From positions 62,001 to 126,000 of the forward strand of contig CANMZT010000003.1 in assembly GCA_947502405.1 (NCBI GenBank): 64,000 nt of DNA. The letters are read 5' to 3'. The position numbers and the translations under genes were made by a program. Numbering within the stretch: the stretch's first letter is position 1; every line of letters begins with the position of its first letter. Under the pieces are notes generated by a model, which searched no databases, was not told the DNA's origin, and saw only the letters and a list, made by a program, of their open reading frames with translations. This stretch comes from an uncultured Algibacter sp. (GTDB lineage Bacteria; Bacteroidota; Bacteroidia; Flavobacteriales; Flavobacteriaceae). Shown in pieces: positions 45,564-53,899 of this stretch.

Positions 45564-46394
45564 ATGAAACTGTACTTATCCTTAATTATTGTATTAATTT
45601 TTCATTCTTCATTTTCCCAGAGCGCTTGGACTAAAGATAAAGACGCATTATATACCCAACTGGCTTTTACCACAATTAATGATTATAATTTAATTTTTGG
45701 AAATCCAGATTATAAAACAGAGCGTAACGTGACGGACAATACACTTCAGTTTTATGGAGAATATGGATTAAATGATAAAACCACATTAATTCTTAACGTC
45801 CCTATTAAATTTATACAAACAGATGACTTAGTTAATAGTGCAACTGGCTTAACAACGGCTAACTCGGTATCAAGCTTGGGGAATATTGAAATAGGTGTAA
45901 GACAAGGTTTTTACAAAAATAAATGGATTATATCTGGGCAATTTAATATTGAACTAAATACCAGCTCCTATGATAATCCTTCTGGTATTAGAACAGGGTT
46001 TGATTCATGGGCGTTTACTCCCACAATTAATTTCGGTAGAAGTTTTGAAAAATTCTATACGCAATTTTTTACTGGTTTTAATCTCAGATCCAATGGATAC
46101 AGTACCAATTTTAAATTAGGTGGAGAAATAGGTGCCCGACCGTTTAGAAAATTTTTAGTTATTGGTTTTATAGATATCTTGAAATCATTTAAAGATGGAG
46201 ACATTGCATTACCTGAAACCAATTTGCTAAATGCACTTTACACAAATAACCAAGAATATGGTGCTTATGGACTTAAATTCATTAGCGAACTTACTAAATC
46301 ATTTGGTATTAATGCGGGTTTTGGCGGTGCGTTTTTTGGACAAAACGTAGCCAAAGAGCCTGCTTTAACATTAGGTATATACCATAATTTCTAA
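45564..46394 (+). CDS. Predicted outer-membrane beta-barrel protein
   Basis: This 276-residue protein has a signal peptide (cleavage after FHSSFSQ, about residue 19). It has alternating amphipathic strands throughout, for instance TLQFYGEYGLNDKTTLILNV and WIISGQFNIELNTSSY, and a C-terminal aromatic residue (YHNF), typical of outer-membrane barrels. No family is recognised. It lies divergently from the DUF4175-like gene over a 109-bp gap and 138 bp before gltX on the same strand. Confidence 0.7.
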   Translation: MKLYLSLIIVLIFHSSFSQSAWTKDKDALYTQLAFTTINDYNLIFGNPDYKTERNVTDNTLQFYGEYGLNDKTTLILNVPIKFIQTDDLVNSATGLTTANSVSSLGNIEIGVRQGFYKNKWIISGQFNIELNTSSYDNPSGIRTGFDSWAFTPTINFGRSFEKFYTQFFTGFNLRSNGYSTNFKLGGEIGARPFRKFLVIGFIDILKSFKDGDIALPETNLLNALYTNNQEYGAYGLKFISELTKSFGINAGFGGAFFGQNVAKEPALTLGIYHNF

Positions 46395-46445
46395 TCGCTT
46401 TTATAGATTGTTTTAACTTAACTCTTTTATTCTTAAATATCGTTT

Positions 46446-46453
46446 TATCTTTG
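46446..46453 (+). promoter_or_regulatory. Candidate -7 box (TATCTTTG) of gltX
   Basis: TATCTTTG fits TAnnTTTG. It lies 80 bp before the gltX start and 52 bp after the barrel gene. A -33 element is not clear. Confidence 0.5.
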
Positions 46454-46532
46454 CTTCAAATCCTTGAAAAAAGATTAAAATATTGGTGTCAATTAGCACC
46501 TAATTGTTACCCTTAATTGTTAAATTACAAAC

Positions 46533-48107
46533 ATGACAAAAAACGTTCGCGTGCGTTTTGCACCTAGCCCAACTGGACCATTACATATTGGCGGAGTTCG
46601 TACTGCTTTATTCAATTATTTGTTTGCTAAAAAGCATAACGGAACTTTTGTTTTAAGAATTGAAGATACCGACCAAAACCGTTATGTAGAAGGTGCCGAA
46701 CAATATATTATTGACGCCTTAAATTGGTGTGGCATGCCTGCTGATGAAAGTCCCGTAAACCCGGGCGAATTTGGTCCGTACAGACAAAGCGAGCGTAAAA
46801 ATTTATACAAACAATATGCAGACCAATTAATTGCTACAGGAAATGCGTATTATGCCTTTGATACAGCTGAAACTTTAGACTTTCATAGAAAAGATCATGA
46901 AGCTAAAGGGAAAACATTTATATACAATTGGCATAACCGTTTAAAATTGAGTAACTCGTTATCGCTTAGCGCCGAGGAAGTAAAAGCCAAATTAGATGCT
47001 GGTGAGGATTATGTAATTCGGTTTAAATCACCACAAGACGAAACACTTCACCTTAAAGATATTATTCGTGGCGATATTAAAATTGATACTAACATTCTAG
47101 ATGATAAAGTGTTGTTTAAAAGTGATGGTATGCCAACCTACCATTTAGCGAATATTGTGGACGACCACCTCATGGAAATCTCTCATGTTATTCGTGGCGA
47201 AGAGTGGTTGCCATCATTAGCTTTACACTATCAGCTATATAAAGCATTTGATTGGGAAGCTCCTGAATTTGCACATTTACCCTTGATTTTAAAACCAACA
47301 GGAAAAGGGAAACTAAGCAAACGAGATGGAGACAAATTAGGATTTCCCGTATTCCCTTTAGAATGGAAAGACCCAAAAACTGGAGACATTTCAAGAGGCT
47401 ATAAAGAAGATGGGTATTTCCCAGAAGCTATGGTAAATTTCTTAGCATTTTTAGGTTGGAACCCAGGAACAGAACAAGAAATTTTTAATCTTGAAGAACT
47501 AATTGCAGCCTTTGATTTAAATAAAGTAAACAAATCTGGTGCACGTTTTGACCCCGATAAAACCAAATGGTTTAACCACCATTACATGCAAGAGCAGAAT
47601 AATGATGTATTAGCGGAAGCTTTTAAGCCAATAGTAGATTCTAATGTCACCCTGAGCGCAGTTGAAGGGTCTCAACAGGATGAGATTTCTCCCGAAGGTC
47701 AAAATGACATTGATGTAAACTACATAGAAATGGTGGTTAATTTAGTAAAAGAACGCGCCACATTTGTTTCAGATTTTTGGAGTTTAAGTCACTACTTTTT
47801 TGTTGCTCCAACCTCATATGACGAAAAAGCATCAAAAAAGGCGTTTAAAGATGGTACAAAAGACATTTTAAAGCAAGTTATAGTCATAGTAGAAAGCATT
47901 GACGATATCACAGTTGAAGCCCTACAAACGAATATAAAAGGTTGGATTACTTCTAACGATATTGGTTTTGGTAAAGTGATGATGCCGCTGCGTTTAGCTT
48001 TGGTTGGCGCTTTACAAGGTCCTGATGTGTTTGATATTATGTATATGATTGGGAAGGATGAGACGGTTAAGCGTATTGAAAATGTAATTAATTTTTGTAA
48101 CGAATAA
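46533..48107 (+). CDS. gltX: Glutamyl-tRNA synthetase
   Basis: This 524-residue class I aminoacyl-tRNA synthetase has the HIGH-type motif SPTGPLHIGGVRTALFN and the KMSKS-type loop KGKLSKRDGD (about 260). It charges tRNA-Glu with glutamate. It is about 20 residues longer than usual: residues 371-393 (VTLSAVEGSQ and following) are encoded by a 69-bp dispersed repeat inserted in frame between EAFKPIV and DVNYIEMVV. Its last codons (KRIENVI) are found again 960 bp downstream. Both point to insertions in and after this essential gene without loss of frame. Confidence 0.97.
   Translation: MTKNVRVRFAPSPTGPLHIGGVRTALFNYLFAKKHNGTFVLRIEDTDQNRYVEGAEQYIIDALNWCGMPADESPVNPGEFGPYRQSERKNLYKQYADQLIATGNAYYAFDTAETLDFHRKDHEAKGKTFIYNWHNRLKLSNSLSLSAEEVKAKLDAGEDYVIRFKSPQDETLHLKDIIRGDIKIDTNILDDKVLFKSDGMPTYHLANIVDDHLMEISHVIRGEEWLPSLALHYQLYKAFDWEAPEFAHLPLILKPTGKGKLSKRDGDKLGFPVFPLEWKDPKTGDISRGYKEDGYFPEAMVNFLAFLGWNPGTEQEIFNLEELIAAFDLNKVNKSGARFDPDKTKWFNHHYMQEQNNDVLAEAFKPIVDSNVTLSAVEGSQQDEISPEGQNDIDVNYIEMVVNLVKERATFVSDFWSLSHYFFVAPTSYDEKASKKAFKDGTKDILKQVIVIVESIDDITVEALQTNIKGWITSNDIGFGKVMMPLRLALVGALQGPDVFDIMYMIGKDETVKRIENVINFCNE
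47643..47711 (+). repeat. 69-bp dispersed repeat inserted in frame inside gltX
   Basis: The stretch starts AATGTCACCCTGAGCGCAGT and ends AAAATGACATT, so AATGTCA/TGACATT form short terminal inverted repeats. CCCTGAGCGCAGTTGAAGGG is a well known type of intergenic repeat in Bacteroidetes. Here it is 23 codons with no stop and adds a peptide to GltX. Confidence 0.75.
48070..48089 (+). repeat. Direct repeat copy 1 (end of gltX)
   Basis: AGCGTATTGAAAATGTAATT lies in the last 40 bases of gltX. The identical 20-mer occurs at 49033-49052, with further similarity just before it. Confidence 0.8.
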
Positions 48108-48109
48108 TT

Positions 48110-49012
48110 TTGAATAAAAAACACTTTTTAAAATTACTTTTTATTGGTTTACTTGTAATTTCTTGTCAAGTAGATGATTCTAGGAGCACAATCTCTGAGG
48201 ATGAAAATACATTTATTGGCGATATAACCTTGCGTTCTCAAATTGAAGTTTTAGAATTAAGTACTAAAAATTACACTAAAATAACAGGAAACTTATTTAT
48301 TACAAATGAGTTCAATGACACTACTAAAGTCCATGATTTAAGTCCTTTAAAAAGCTTAAATGAAGTAGGAAGTCTTATTATTATATCTAATGACTCATTG
48401 TTAAATTTAAATGGACTTGAAAATCTTAAAAAAATCAATAAAGAGCTGTCTATTAAATTTAATAGTCTTAAAAATATAGACGGTCTTATAAATCTAGAAA
48501 AAATTGGAGAAAAATTATCAATCTGTCAATCTAATATTGATAATTTAAAATCTTTAAGCAATGTCTCAAATAGTATAGAAAATTATGTTTTAATTCAAAT
48601 GAGCGATTTAACAGATTTAGAAGGTCTACCAAATATTGCCCCTACAGTATCACTTTTAAAAGTATCTCATACTAAACTCAAGGAATTAAATTTTAATACT
48701 CCAATTGAAAAAATAGATGGTTCAGTAGAAATATTAAACAATAATAACCTTATTAATTTGAACGGTTTTAAAAATCTGAAAATGATTAAAGGAGATTTAG
48801 TAATTAGAGATAATGATATTTTAAAAACATTAAATGATTTAGAAAACATCAATTTTGTAGGGAAAGAAATAGAAATAAAAGATAATAAAAATTTAATCAA
48901 TTTTTGTGTTTTAAATAATATCGATAACAAAGACGATATTTTAATCACAATAGAAGGAAACGCCTATAACATAAACCATGAGAACCTCTCAAAAGAGAAT
49001 TGTAGTCTCTGA
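48110..49012 (+). CDS. Receptor-L-domain/LRR-like lipoprotein downstream of gltX
   Basis: This 300-residue protein starts at a TTG two bases after the gltX stop (no ATG is near). It has a lipoprotein signal ending at Cys19 (LVISC), then QVDDSRS. The body has one repeat domain: GDITLRSQIEVLEL, turns such as LLNLNGLENLKKI and SLKNIDGLINLEKI, and the cap NFCVLNNID...GNAYNINHENL. It is a paralogue of the three tandem lipoproteins at 3038-8458. It lies between the gltX end and a second copy of that end, so it looks inserted. The ligand is unknown. Confidence 0.75.
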   Translation: MNKKHFLKLLFIGLLVISCQVDDSRSTISEDENTFIGDITLRSQIEVLELSTKNYTKITGNLFITNEFNDTTKVHDLSPLKSLNEVGSLIIISNDSLLNLNGLENLKKINKELSIKFNSLKNIDGLINLEKIGEKLSICQSNIDNLKSLSNVSNSIENYVLIQMSDLTDLEGLPNIAPTVSLLKVSHTKLKELNFNTPIEKIDGSVEILNNNNLINLNGFKNLKMIKGDLVIRDNDILKTLNDLENINFVGKEIEIKDNKNLINFCVLNNIDNKDDILITIEGNAYNINHENLSKENCSL

Positions 49013-49022
49013 TTTTAAATAT

Positions 49023-49085
49023 AAAACGATTGAGCGTATTGAAAATGTAATTGACACCTTTAGGAACAAAATTAAACATATCTGA
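49023..49085 (+). pseudogene. Remnant of a gltX 3' end
   Basis: In frame this short stretch reads KTIERIENVIDTFRNKIKHI and stops with TGA. The functional gltX end reads ETVKRIENVINFCNE. 20 bases are identical and the surrounding codons are similar. The TGA overlaps the next ATG (TGATG), as in a coupled gene pair. The simplest reading is that this was the original gltX tail before the lipoprotein gene came in. Confidence 0.6.
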
Positions 49086-49693
49086 TGAAAAGAATTATAC
49101 TTCTAATCTTTTTAATCTCTTCAATTTGTTATTCTCAAACTACAACTGAAGATAATATTCAAATTACAATCAAAAAATCTAAATTAGTTGATAATAGTAG
49201 TGTTTTTGGTGTAAGGCCGCTTAAGGTAACAAGTGATAAGTTGCGGAAGGTTATGGTTAAAACAAAAATAAAATCTACATCTGATGAAAAAACTAAACTT
49301 AGTGCTTTTTCTCTATTAGACACACAAAACAAAATACGCTACAGGCTTGCAGATTATAAAGGGTATACAGGCGTTATAGGATTTCCAGAATTCACCCCTT
49401 TTCTTAAAACTGAATTGTTTGATAAAAAAGGGAGACCCATTCAATATGCTCCTACCTATAACGTACTTGAAAAAGATTATTTTTCCGATTATGATATAGA
49501 GGGCTATACAAACTTTGAAATCCCTGTTAATTTTGGAACAAAAAAAAATCCTAACTTAAGTGTTGTGTATTTTGGAGAAACGTTTTATAAGAAATTTACA
49601 GCTGAATTATTTTTTACTATTTATGTAGAAAACAAAGATTCTGACTATGAATTGCATTATAAAGATGAAAAAATTGGAGATATAAAATTTTAA
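49085..49693 (+). CDS. Secreted protein of unknown function
   Basis: This 202-residue protein has a signal peptide (cleavage after about residue 18, ICYSQ). The rest is beta-rich with no lipobox and no known motif; YKGYTGVIGFPEFTPFL and YDIEGYTNFEIPVNFGTKKN are the most distinctive parts. Its ATG overlaps the stop of the gltX tail remnant, which suggests that it was once the direct downstream partner of gltX. It ends 7 bp from the converging barrel gene. The function is unknown. Confidence 0.6.
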   Translation: MKRIILLIFLISSICYSQTTTEDNIQITIKKSKLVDNSSVFGVRPLKVTSDKLRKVMVKTKIKSTSDEKTKLSAFSLLDTQNKIRYRLADYKGYTGVIGFPEFTPFLKTELFDKKGRPIQYAPTYNVLEKDYFSDYDIEGYTNFEIPVNFGTKKNPNLSVVYFGETFYKKFTAELFFTIYVENKDSDYELHYKDEKIGDIKF

Positions 49694-49700
49694 TTTTTCA

Positions 49701-50384
49701 TCAAAACGAAACTGTTGCCCCTAAGACTAACATACTCTGATTCCCTTTAAAACGAGCATCTCCACCTGAAGCATCTAAATCACTATTTTCAAGTTTCTTC
49801 AAGATATTTGTAAACCCATAAATATATTGGGCTTTCAACTTAAAATTTTTAACCCCAACCGAGGCTCCTACTACCCCATTTAAATTAAATTGAGAAATAT
49901 TTGTAATGTCTTCGGCAGATAAATTGGTGTAGTTATTTATGTAATAACCTTCTTGATTTTCATCTCTAAATTCTAATTTACTATTGTATTGAAGCATGGG
50001 CCCCAGATCAATAGTAAAATGATTTTCAATTATTTTAACATGCAACAACATCGCTACCTGAGCTGCAAACATTTTATATTTAATAAATTCCTCTTCGGTA
50101 CTCACTAAATCAGGTCTTCCTAAAATTTCAACATTACTTTCTGAGAGTTGCATTCCAAAACTAATGTTATACCATCTCACAGGAATATCTACTGAAGCAC
50201 CAAGCCCTCCAATAAAACCATTTGATGATTTGGTGGTAAAATTATCAGTAACAATATCAAATTGTGTAATACCTCCTGTGATGCCTATACCATTAGTAAT
50301 AGGGTATCTCCCTTTTTGAGAGAAACTTTCTGTAACAAAACATAGCAATAATGCTACTAACAAGTAAAATTGTATTTTTTTCAT
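49701..50384 (-). CDS. Outer-membrane beta-barrel protein (PorT-like)
   Basis: This 227-residue protein has a signal peptide (cleavage after about residue 22, ESFSQ) and a series of strands ending in MLVLGATVSF, typical of small eight-strand outer-membrane barrels. GIGITGGITQFD, GFIGGLGASVDIPV and GVVGASVGVKNFKLKAQYIYGF resemble the outer membrane beta-barrel family around PorT. No exact homologue is recognised. It is divergent from the SPFH gene, with a -7 box 20 bp upstream. Confidence 0.72.
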   Translation of the reverse strand: MKKIQFYLLVALLLCFVTESFSQKGRYPITNGIGITGGITQFDIVTDNFTTKSSNGFIGGLGASVDIPVRWYNISFGMQLSESNVEILGRPDLVSTEEEFIKYKMFAAQVAMLLHVKIIENHFTIDLGPMLQYNSKLEFRDENQEGYYINNYTNLSAEDITNISQFNLNGVVGASVGVKNFKLKAQYIYGFTNILKKLENSDLDASGGDARFKGNQSMLVLGATVSF

Positions 50385-50404
50385 GTGGTTTAGGGTTAAA
50401 TGCC

Positions 50405-50412
50405 CAAATATA
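50405..50412 (-). promoter_or_regulatory. Candidate -7 box (TATATTTG) of the beta-barrel gene
   Basis: The minus strand reads TATATTTG, identical to those before the polysaccharide operon and mnmG. It lies 20 bp from the start codon, which gives a leader of roughly 15 nt. Confidence 0.45.
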
Positions 50413-50459
50413 ACTTAATTTAGTAATCCACGATTTTATAACCATTTAAAATTATAGAT

Positions 50460-51383
50460 ATGAACTTCTTTTTCATCCCCATTATTTTTATAGGATTAAT
50501 CATCCTTATTTCATCTTTTTTTATTGTAAAACAGCAAACAGCTGCCATAATAGAACGTTTTGGAAGATTTCAAAGTATACGCCATTCGGGTTTACAATTA
50601 AAAATTCCTTTAGTAGATAGAATTGCAGGTAAATTAAGCTTAAAAATCCAGCAATTAGACGTTATAATAGAAACCAAAACCCTTGATGATGTATTTGTAC
50701 GCCTAAAAGTTTCTGTGCAATACAAAGTGATTAGAGAAAAAGTGTATGATGCGTTTTATAAACTCGATTATCCGCACGATCAGATTACAAGTTATGTATT
50801 TGATGTGGTACGTGCCGAAGTACCTAAAATGAAATTGGATGATGTATTTGTTAAAAAGGACGATATAGCAATTGCCGTAAAAGCAGAACTCAACGATGCT
50901 ATGCTTGATTATGGTTACGACATTATAAAAACTCTAGTAACAGATATAGATCCAGACGCTCAAGTAAAAGAAGCCATGAACCGCATTAATGCTTCTGAGC
51001 GTGAAAAAATAGCTGCTCAGTTCGAGGGTGATGCACAACGTATTTTAATTGTTGAAAAAGCAAAAGCTGAAGCAGAAAGCAAGCGCTTACAAGGGCAAGG
51101 TATTGCAGACCAACGTCGTGAAATTGCGCGTGGTTTAGAAGAATCTGTTGAGGTGCTAAACCGTGTTGGCATAAACAGTCAAGAAGCCTCTGCTTTAATT
51201 GTAGTTACACAACATTACGATACTTTACAATCATTAGGAGAAGAAACTAATAGCAACCTCATTTTACTACCAAACGCTCCTCAAGCAGGAAGTAATATGC
51301 TAAACGATATGGTGGCTAGCTTTACAGCAAGTAACCAAATTGGAGAGGCCATGAAAAATGCTAAAAAGAAAGAAGATAAATAG
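50460..51383 (+). CDS. SPFH/Band 7 membrane protein
   Basis: This 307-residue protein has an N-terminal membrane segment (about 3-24), an SPFH domain (about 27-205, AAIIERFGRFQSIRHSGLQL and VRLKVSVQYKVI) and an alpha-helical end with AEAESKRLQGQGIADQR. This is the stomatin/paraslipin-like layout, forming oligomeric rings in membranes. Its partner is not obvious, since no NfeD-like gene is adjacent. A terminator follows 20 bp after the stop. Confidence 0.92.
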   Translation: MNFFFIPIIFIGLIILISSFFIVKQQTAAIIERFGRFQSIRHSGLQLKIPLVDRIAGKLSLKIQQLDVIIETKTLDDVFVRLKVSVQYKVIREKVYDAFYKLDYPHDQITSYVFDVVRAEVPKMKLDDVFVKKDDIAIAVKAELNDAMLDYGYDIIKTLVTDIDPDAQVKEAMNRINASEREKIAAQFEGDAQRILIVEKAKAEAESKRLQGQGIADQRREIARGLEESVEVLNRVGINSQEASALIVVTQHYDTLQSLGEETNSNLILLPNAPQAGSNMLNDMVASFTASNQIGEAMKNAKKKEDK

Positions 51384-51402
51384 AATCCTGTAAACACTAA
51401 AT

Positions 51403-51438
51403 AAAGCCTCAGTATTTAAAATATTGGGGCTTTTTCAT
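51403..51438 (+). terminator. Terminator of the SPFH gene
   Basis: A 14-bp stem (AAAGCCTCAGTATT with AATATTGGGGCTTT, two wobble pairs) is followed by TTT. It ends the SPFH transcript. Confidence 0.8.
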
Positions 51439-51452
51439 TTATTAAACAATTA

Positions 51453-51547
51453 GGGCGTTACCCACATGGGGTCGGGCTATACGTTACAAGTCCTCGTACC
51501 GATTACAATCGGTACTGTGGGCTTTCCACTGCTATCCCTAACGCGGG
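51453..51547 (+). repeat. Dispersed GGGCGTTACCC...CTAACGC element, copy A
   Basis: The 95-bp element begins GGGCGTTACCCACATGGGGT and ends GCTATCCCTAACGCGGG. Inside is a 20-bp inverted repeat GTACCGATTACAATCGGTAC (51496-51515). A related copy in the opposite direction is at 57963-58082. Both lie between converging genes. Confidence 0.7.
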
Positions 51548-51579
51548 TTAATCCGCCAAGGTCTGTGACTAAATAAAAT

Positions 51580-52077
51580 CTATAACTTTTTAAACTTAGG
51601 TTTTTCTTCTATTTCCTCTGCTCCTTTATCTGAAATTTTCCCAGGAAAGGTTAAAGAAGTACTTGTAAAAGTAGTCCCAAAATTAATATTGGCATAGTAC
51701 ACTTGACTAACAGCATCTTTTACCTGTTCTTCTGAAAGCTCCTTTAAAGGATGAATAAATACAGACCATAAAATCCCATCTGAAACTGCATATTTAACAT
51801 CCAATGCTGTATGAAAATTGGCAACCAAACTCGCTTTTAATAGCCCTTCATTGAGAGTATTAGAATCTGCAATAGGCGACATAATACGCATACGATTATG
51901 TTGAGTATCCGTTATACTAACTAGCGGTACAGATTTAATATGAAATTGCCACATTCCAGGTTGCCCGTTAATAGAGTCGCTAACAGTGGTGTAAATAGAA
52001 TCTAAGGTTTCATTATTCATATCTTGAGAAAAACTGAATAATGGAAGTATCAGGAATAAGAACAAGCGCTTTTTCAT
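51580..52077 (-). CDS. Periplasmic protein of unknown function
   Basis: This 165-residue protein has a signal peptide (cleavage after about residue 17, LFSFSQ). A sequence like MRIMSPIADSNTLNEGLLKASLVANFHTALDVKYAVSDG-type (about 67-105) and LWSVFIHPLKELSEEQV suggest a small alpha/beta domain. No family is recognised. It has no lipobox and no T9SS tail. It is flanked by the dispersed repeat downstream and the GNAT-like gene upstream. Confidence 0.65.
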   Translation of the reverse strand: MKKRLFLFLILPLFSFSQDMNNETLDSIYTTVSDSINGQPGMWQFHIKSVPLVSITDTQHNRMRIMSPIADSNTLNEGLLKASLVANFHTALDVKYAVSDGILWSVFIHPLKELSEEQVKDAVSQVYYANINFGTTFTSTSLTFPGKISDKGAEEIEEKPKFKKL

Positions 52078-52137
52078 AAGAGTAATTTATTTTCTTTCAG
52101 TCGGAAAACAACCCTAATCCAAACAAACACAACTTCT

Positions 52138-53298
52138 TTAATTTTTAAATGGATGACGTTCTTCCCATTTTTTAATCGGGTTCATATATTTAACAACACA
52201 TTTTAAAACGGTATTAGCTATAAAATTATTCGTATGGTTTAAATAAACCGACATAGGATGTGGTTTTGCGCCAATTGAGCTTTTTATTTCCATAGCAGTT
52301 CGTGCATAAACAATGCTTTTAAAACCATTTTCAATACCAAAAGCAGCCATGTTAAATAACATGTTTAAATACATCTGATACTGATGTTGTAAGGCCTTAT
52401 TATAGCCCAAAAAATAAGTTTCTAAAGTGTTGTTATTTAGAATAAGCGTGTAAAACCCAACGATTTTCTCGTTAAGAAATACACCAAAAACCTTGAAATG
52501 ATCTTGTAAATGAATTTTGAGTTGATAGAAATGATCTTTTTGAAGTTTAAATGAATTAACTCTAGCATTATCTGAAACCGTTTCATATAAGCTAAAAATA
52601 GCATCAGCATGCTGCTTCAAATAATCAGCATCCAATTCTTTATAACTTAAATCAGCTGATTTTTTTCGAGCTGTTTTATACCGTCTTCTATACTTCTTAT
52701 TAAAGGCTAAAATATAATCTTCAAAAGTCTTCCACGTACTATCAACCTCAAAAATCATATTGGGCTGCAGTTGAACTTTGTACAGATTATTCCTTTTAAA
52801 AAATGTATAACTATCATGAAAACTATCGGTTTCAAAATAATCTTTAAAAACCACCATTCTAATCTTTTTATTAAAGGTGTCTTTAATTTGAATCATTAAA
52901 GCATCTAAAGCCTTTTCTAATTGATTTAAATATTCTGTTTTTGATATTTCATTGTTGTCGAAATAAATTCCATGTTGCCCTGTATGCATCAAATTTCCAA
53001 CAACAAGAGCGTTTCCTTTTACAATTTTAGAAACAAGCTGTTTTGCAACTTGTTTTAAGGTGTCACTTCCATCTCTTCTAAAGATATCATCAGCATACAT
53101 TTGAACTCTTTGTACAATAGCGATACCAACCAAAACATCACCTTTAAAAACACCAACATAATAGGATGAAATATTATTTGGCGTAGAGGTCTCTAAGCCG
53201 CTTAAAAAAGCTGTTTTTAAAAAAATATCCTGATTAGCAAGTGCATTCCAATCCAAAGGAATTTTATCAACAGTATTATATATTTTATGGTGTATCAA
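52138..53298 (-). CDS. GNAT-like/FemAB-type acyltransferase
   Basis: This 386-residue protein resembles proteins with two GNAT-type halves, similar to FemAB or peptidogalycan-type acyltransferases. The N-terminal part has SYYVGVFKGDVLVGIAIVQRV. The C-terminal part has NKKYRRRYKTARKKS followed by FKVFGVFLNEKIVGFYTLILNNNTLETYFLGYN, the usual strand pair of a GNAT fold. The acceptor is unknown; lipid or peptidoglycan-like substrates are possible. A terminator lies upstream, so it probably has its own promoter. Confidence 0.78.
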   Translation of the reverse strand: MIHHKIYNTVDKIPLDWNALANQDIFLKTAFLSGLETSTPNNISSYYVGVFKGDVLVGIAIVQRVQMYADDIFRRDGSDTLKQVAKQLVSKIVKGNALVVGNLMHTGQHGIYFDNNEISKTEYLNQLEKALDALMIQIKDTFNKKIRMVVFKDYFETDSFHDSYTFFKRNNLYKVQLQPNMIFEVDSTWKTFEDYILAFNKKYRRRYKTARKKSADLSYKELDADYLKQHADAIFSLYETVSDNARVNSFKLQKDHFYQLKIHLQDHFKVFGVFLNEKIVGFYTLILNNNTLETYFLGYNKALQHQYQMYLNMLFNMAAFGIENGFKSIVYARTAMEIKSSIGAKPHPMSVYLNHTNNFIANTVLKCVVKYMNPIKKWEERHPFKN

Positions 53299-53302
53299 TA
53301 CA

Positions 53303-53338
53303 AAAAAGAAAAGACTGAAAATACAATTCTCAGTCTTT
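53303..53338 (-). terminator. Terminator of the DUF1761-like gene
   Basis: AAAGACTGA/TCAGTCTTT forms a 9-bp stem. On the minus strand it is followed by TCTTTTTTG. It lies 24 bp after the stop at 53362. Confidence 0.8.
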
Positions 53339-53361
53339 AAATATGTTAAAACTTTACAAAA

Positions 53362-53844
53362 TTATGCCCAACCGCAAACTATAGCACCCATAACACCCAT
53401 AGTTACAATCCAGTATCCGCTGTTTATTAAGATGTATTTAGCACCTTTTCTTTCAAATAAAGCATTGGTTCCGATTATAGGTAATGCCACAAAAATGCCA
53501 GACATCACACCATGGAATGCGCCATGACCAAAGGTTCTGTGAGCAGCTCCATAATCTGCCATAAAGGCGGCATAAGATGGTAGTGCATTTTCAATGTCTA
53601 CACCAACCATTCCCATAGCTCCTATTTGGTGAATAGTGAGCATTTGCATTGCCATAGCCAAGATAAAAGCAAATATAAATGCCAGAATAAAAATCTTTGC
53701 CATATTAGCGCCTTTCATTTTGTCTTCTGTCATGTCTGCTGCTTTCATCCAAGCATTTCCAAAAACGTTTGGATTGTACCAAACAAATCCAACAACTAAA
53801 GCAGAAAGTGCTGCAGCTGCTAGTGCTAAAAAATTCATTTCCAT
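53362..53844 (-). CDS. DUF1761-like small membrane protein
   Basis: This 160-residue protein has four hydrophobic helices (about 3-22, 49-70, 108-126 and 136-156). The start ALAAAALSALVVGFVWYNP, with NVFGNAWMKAADM after it, is typical of DUF1761. The function of the family is unknown. The gene is monocistronic: a terminator follows and the gap to the TPM gene upstream is only 55 bp. Confidence 0.85.
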   Translation of the reverse strand: MEMNFLALAAAALSALVVGFVWYNPNVFGNAWMKAADMTEDKMKGANMAKIFILAFIFAFILAMAMQMLTIHQIGAMGMVGVDIENALPSYAAFMADYGAAHRTFGHGAFHGVMSGIFVALPIIGTNALFERKGAKYILINSGYWIVTMGVMGAIVCGWA

Positions 53845-53899
53845 GATTTAAAAAATTTTGGTTTGTACAGACAATGTACAAAAAATACAACCAATCTAA

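Noticed and set aside
51496-51515. GTACCGATTACAATCGGTAC as an operator
   Set aside because: It lies inside the dispersed repeat between converging genes, far from any start.
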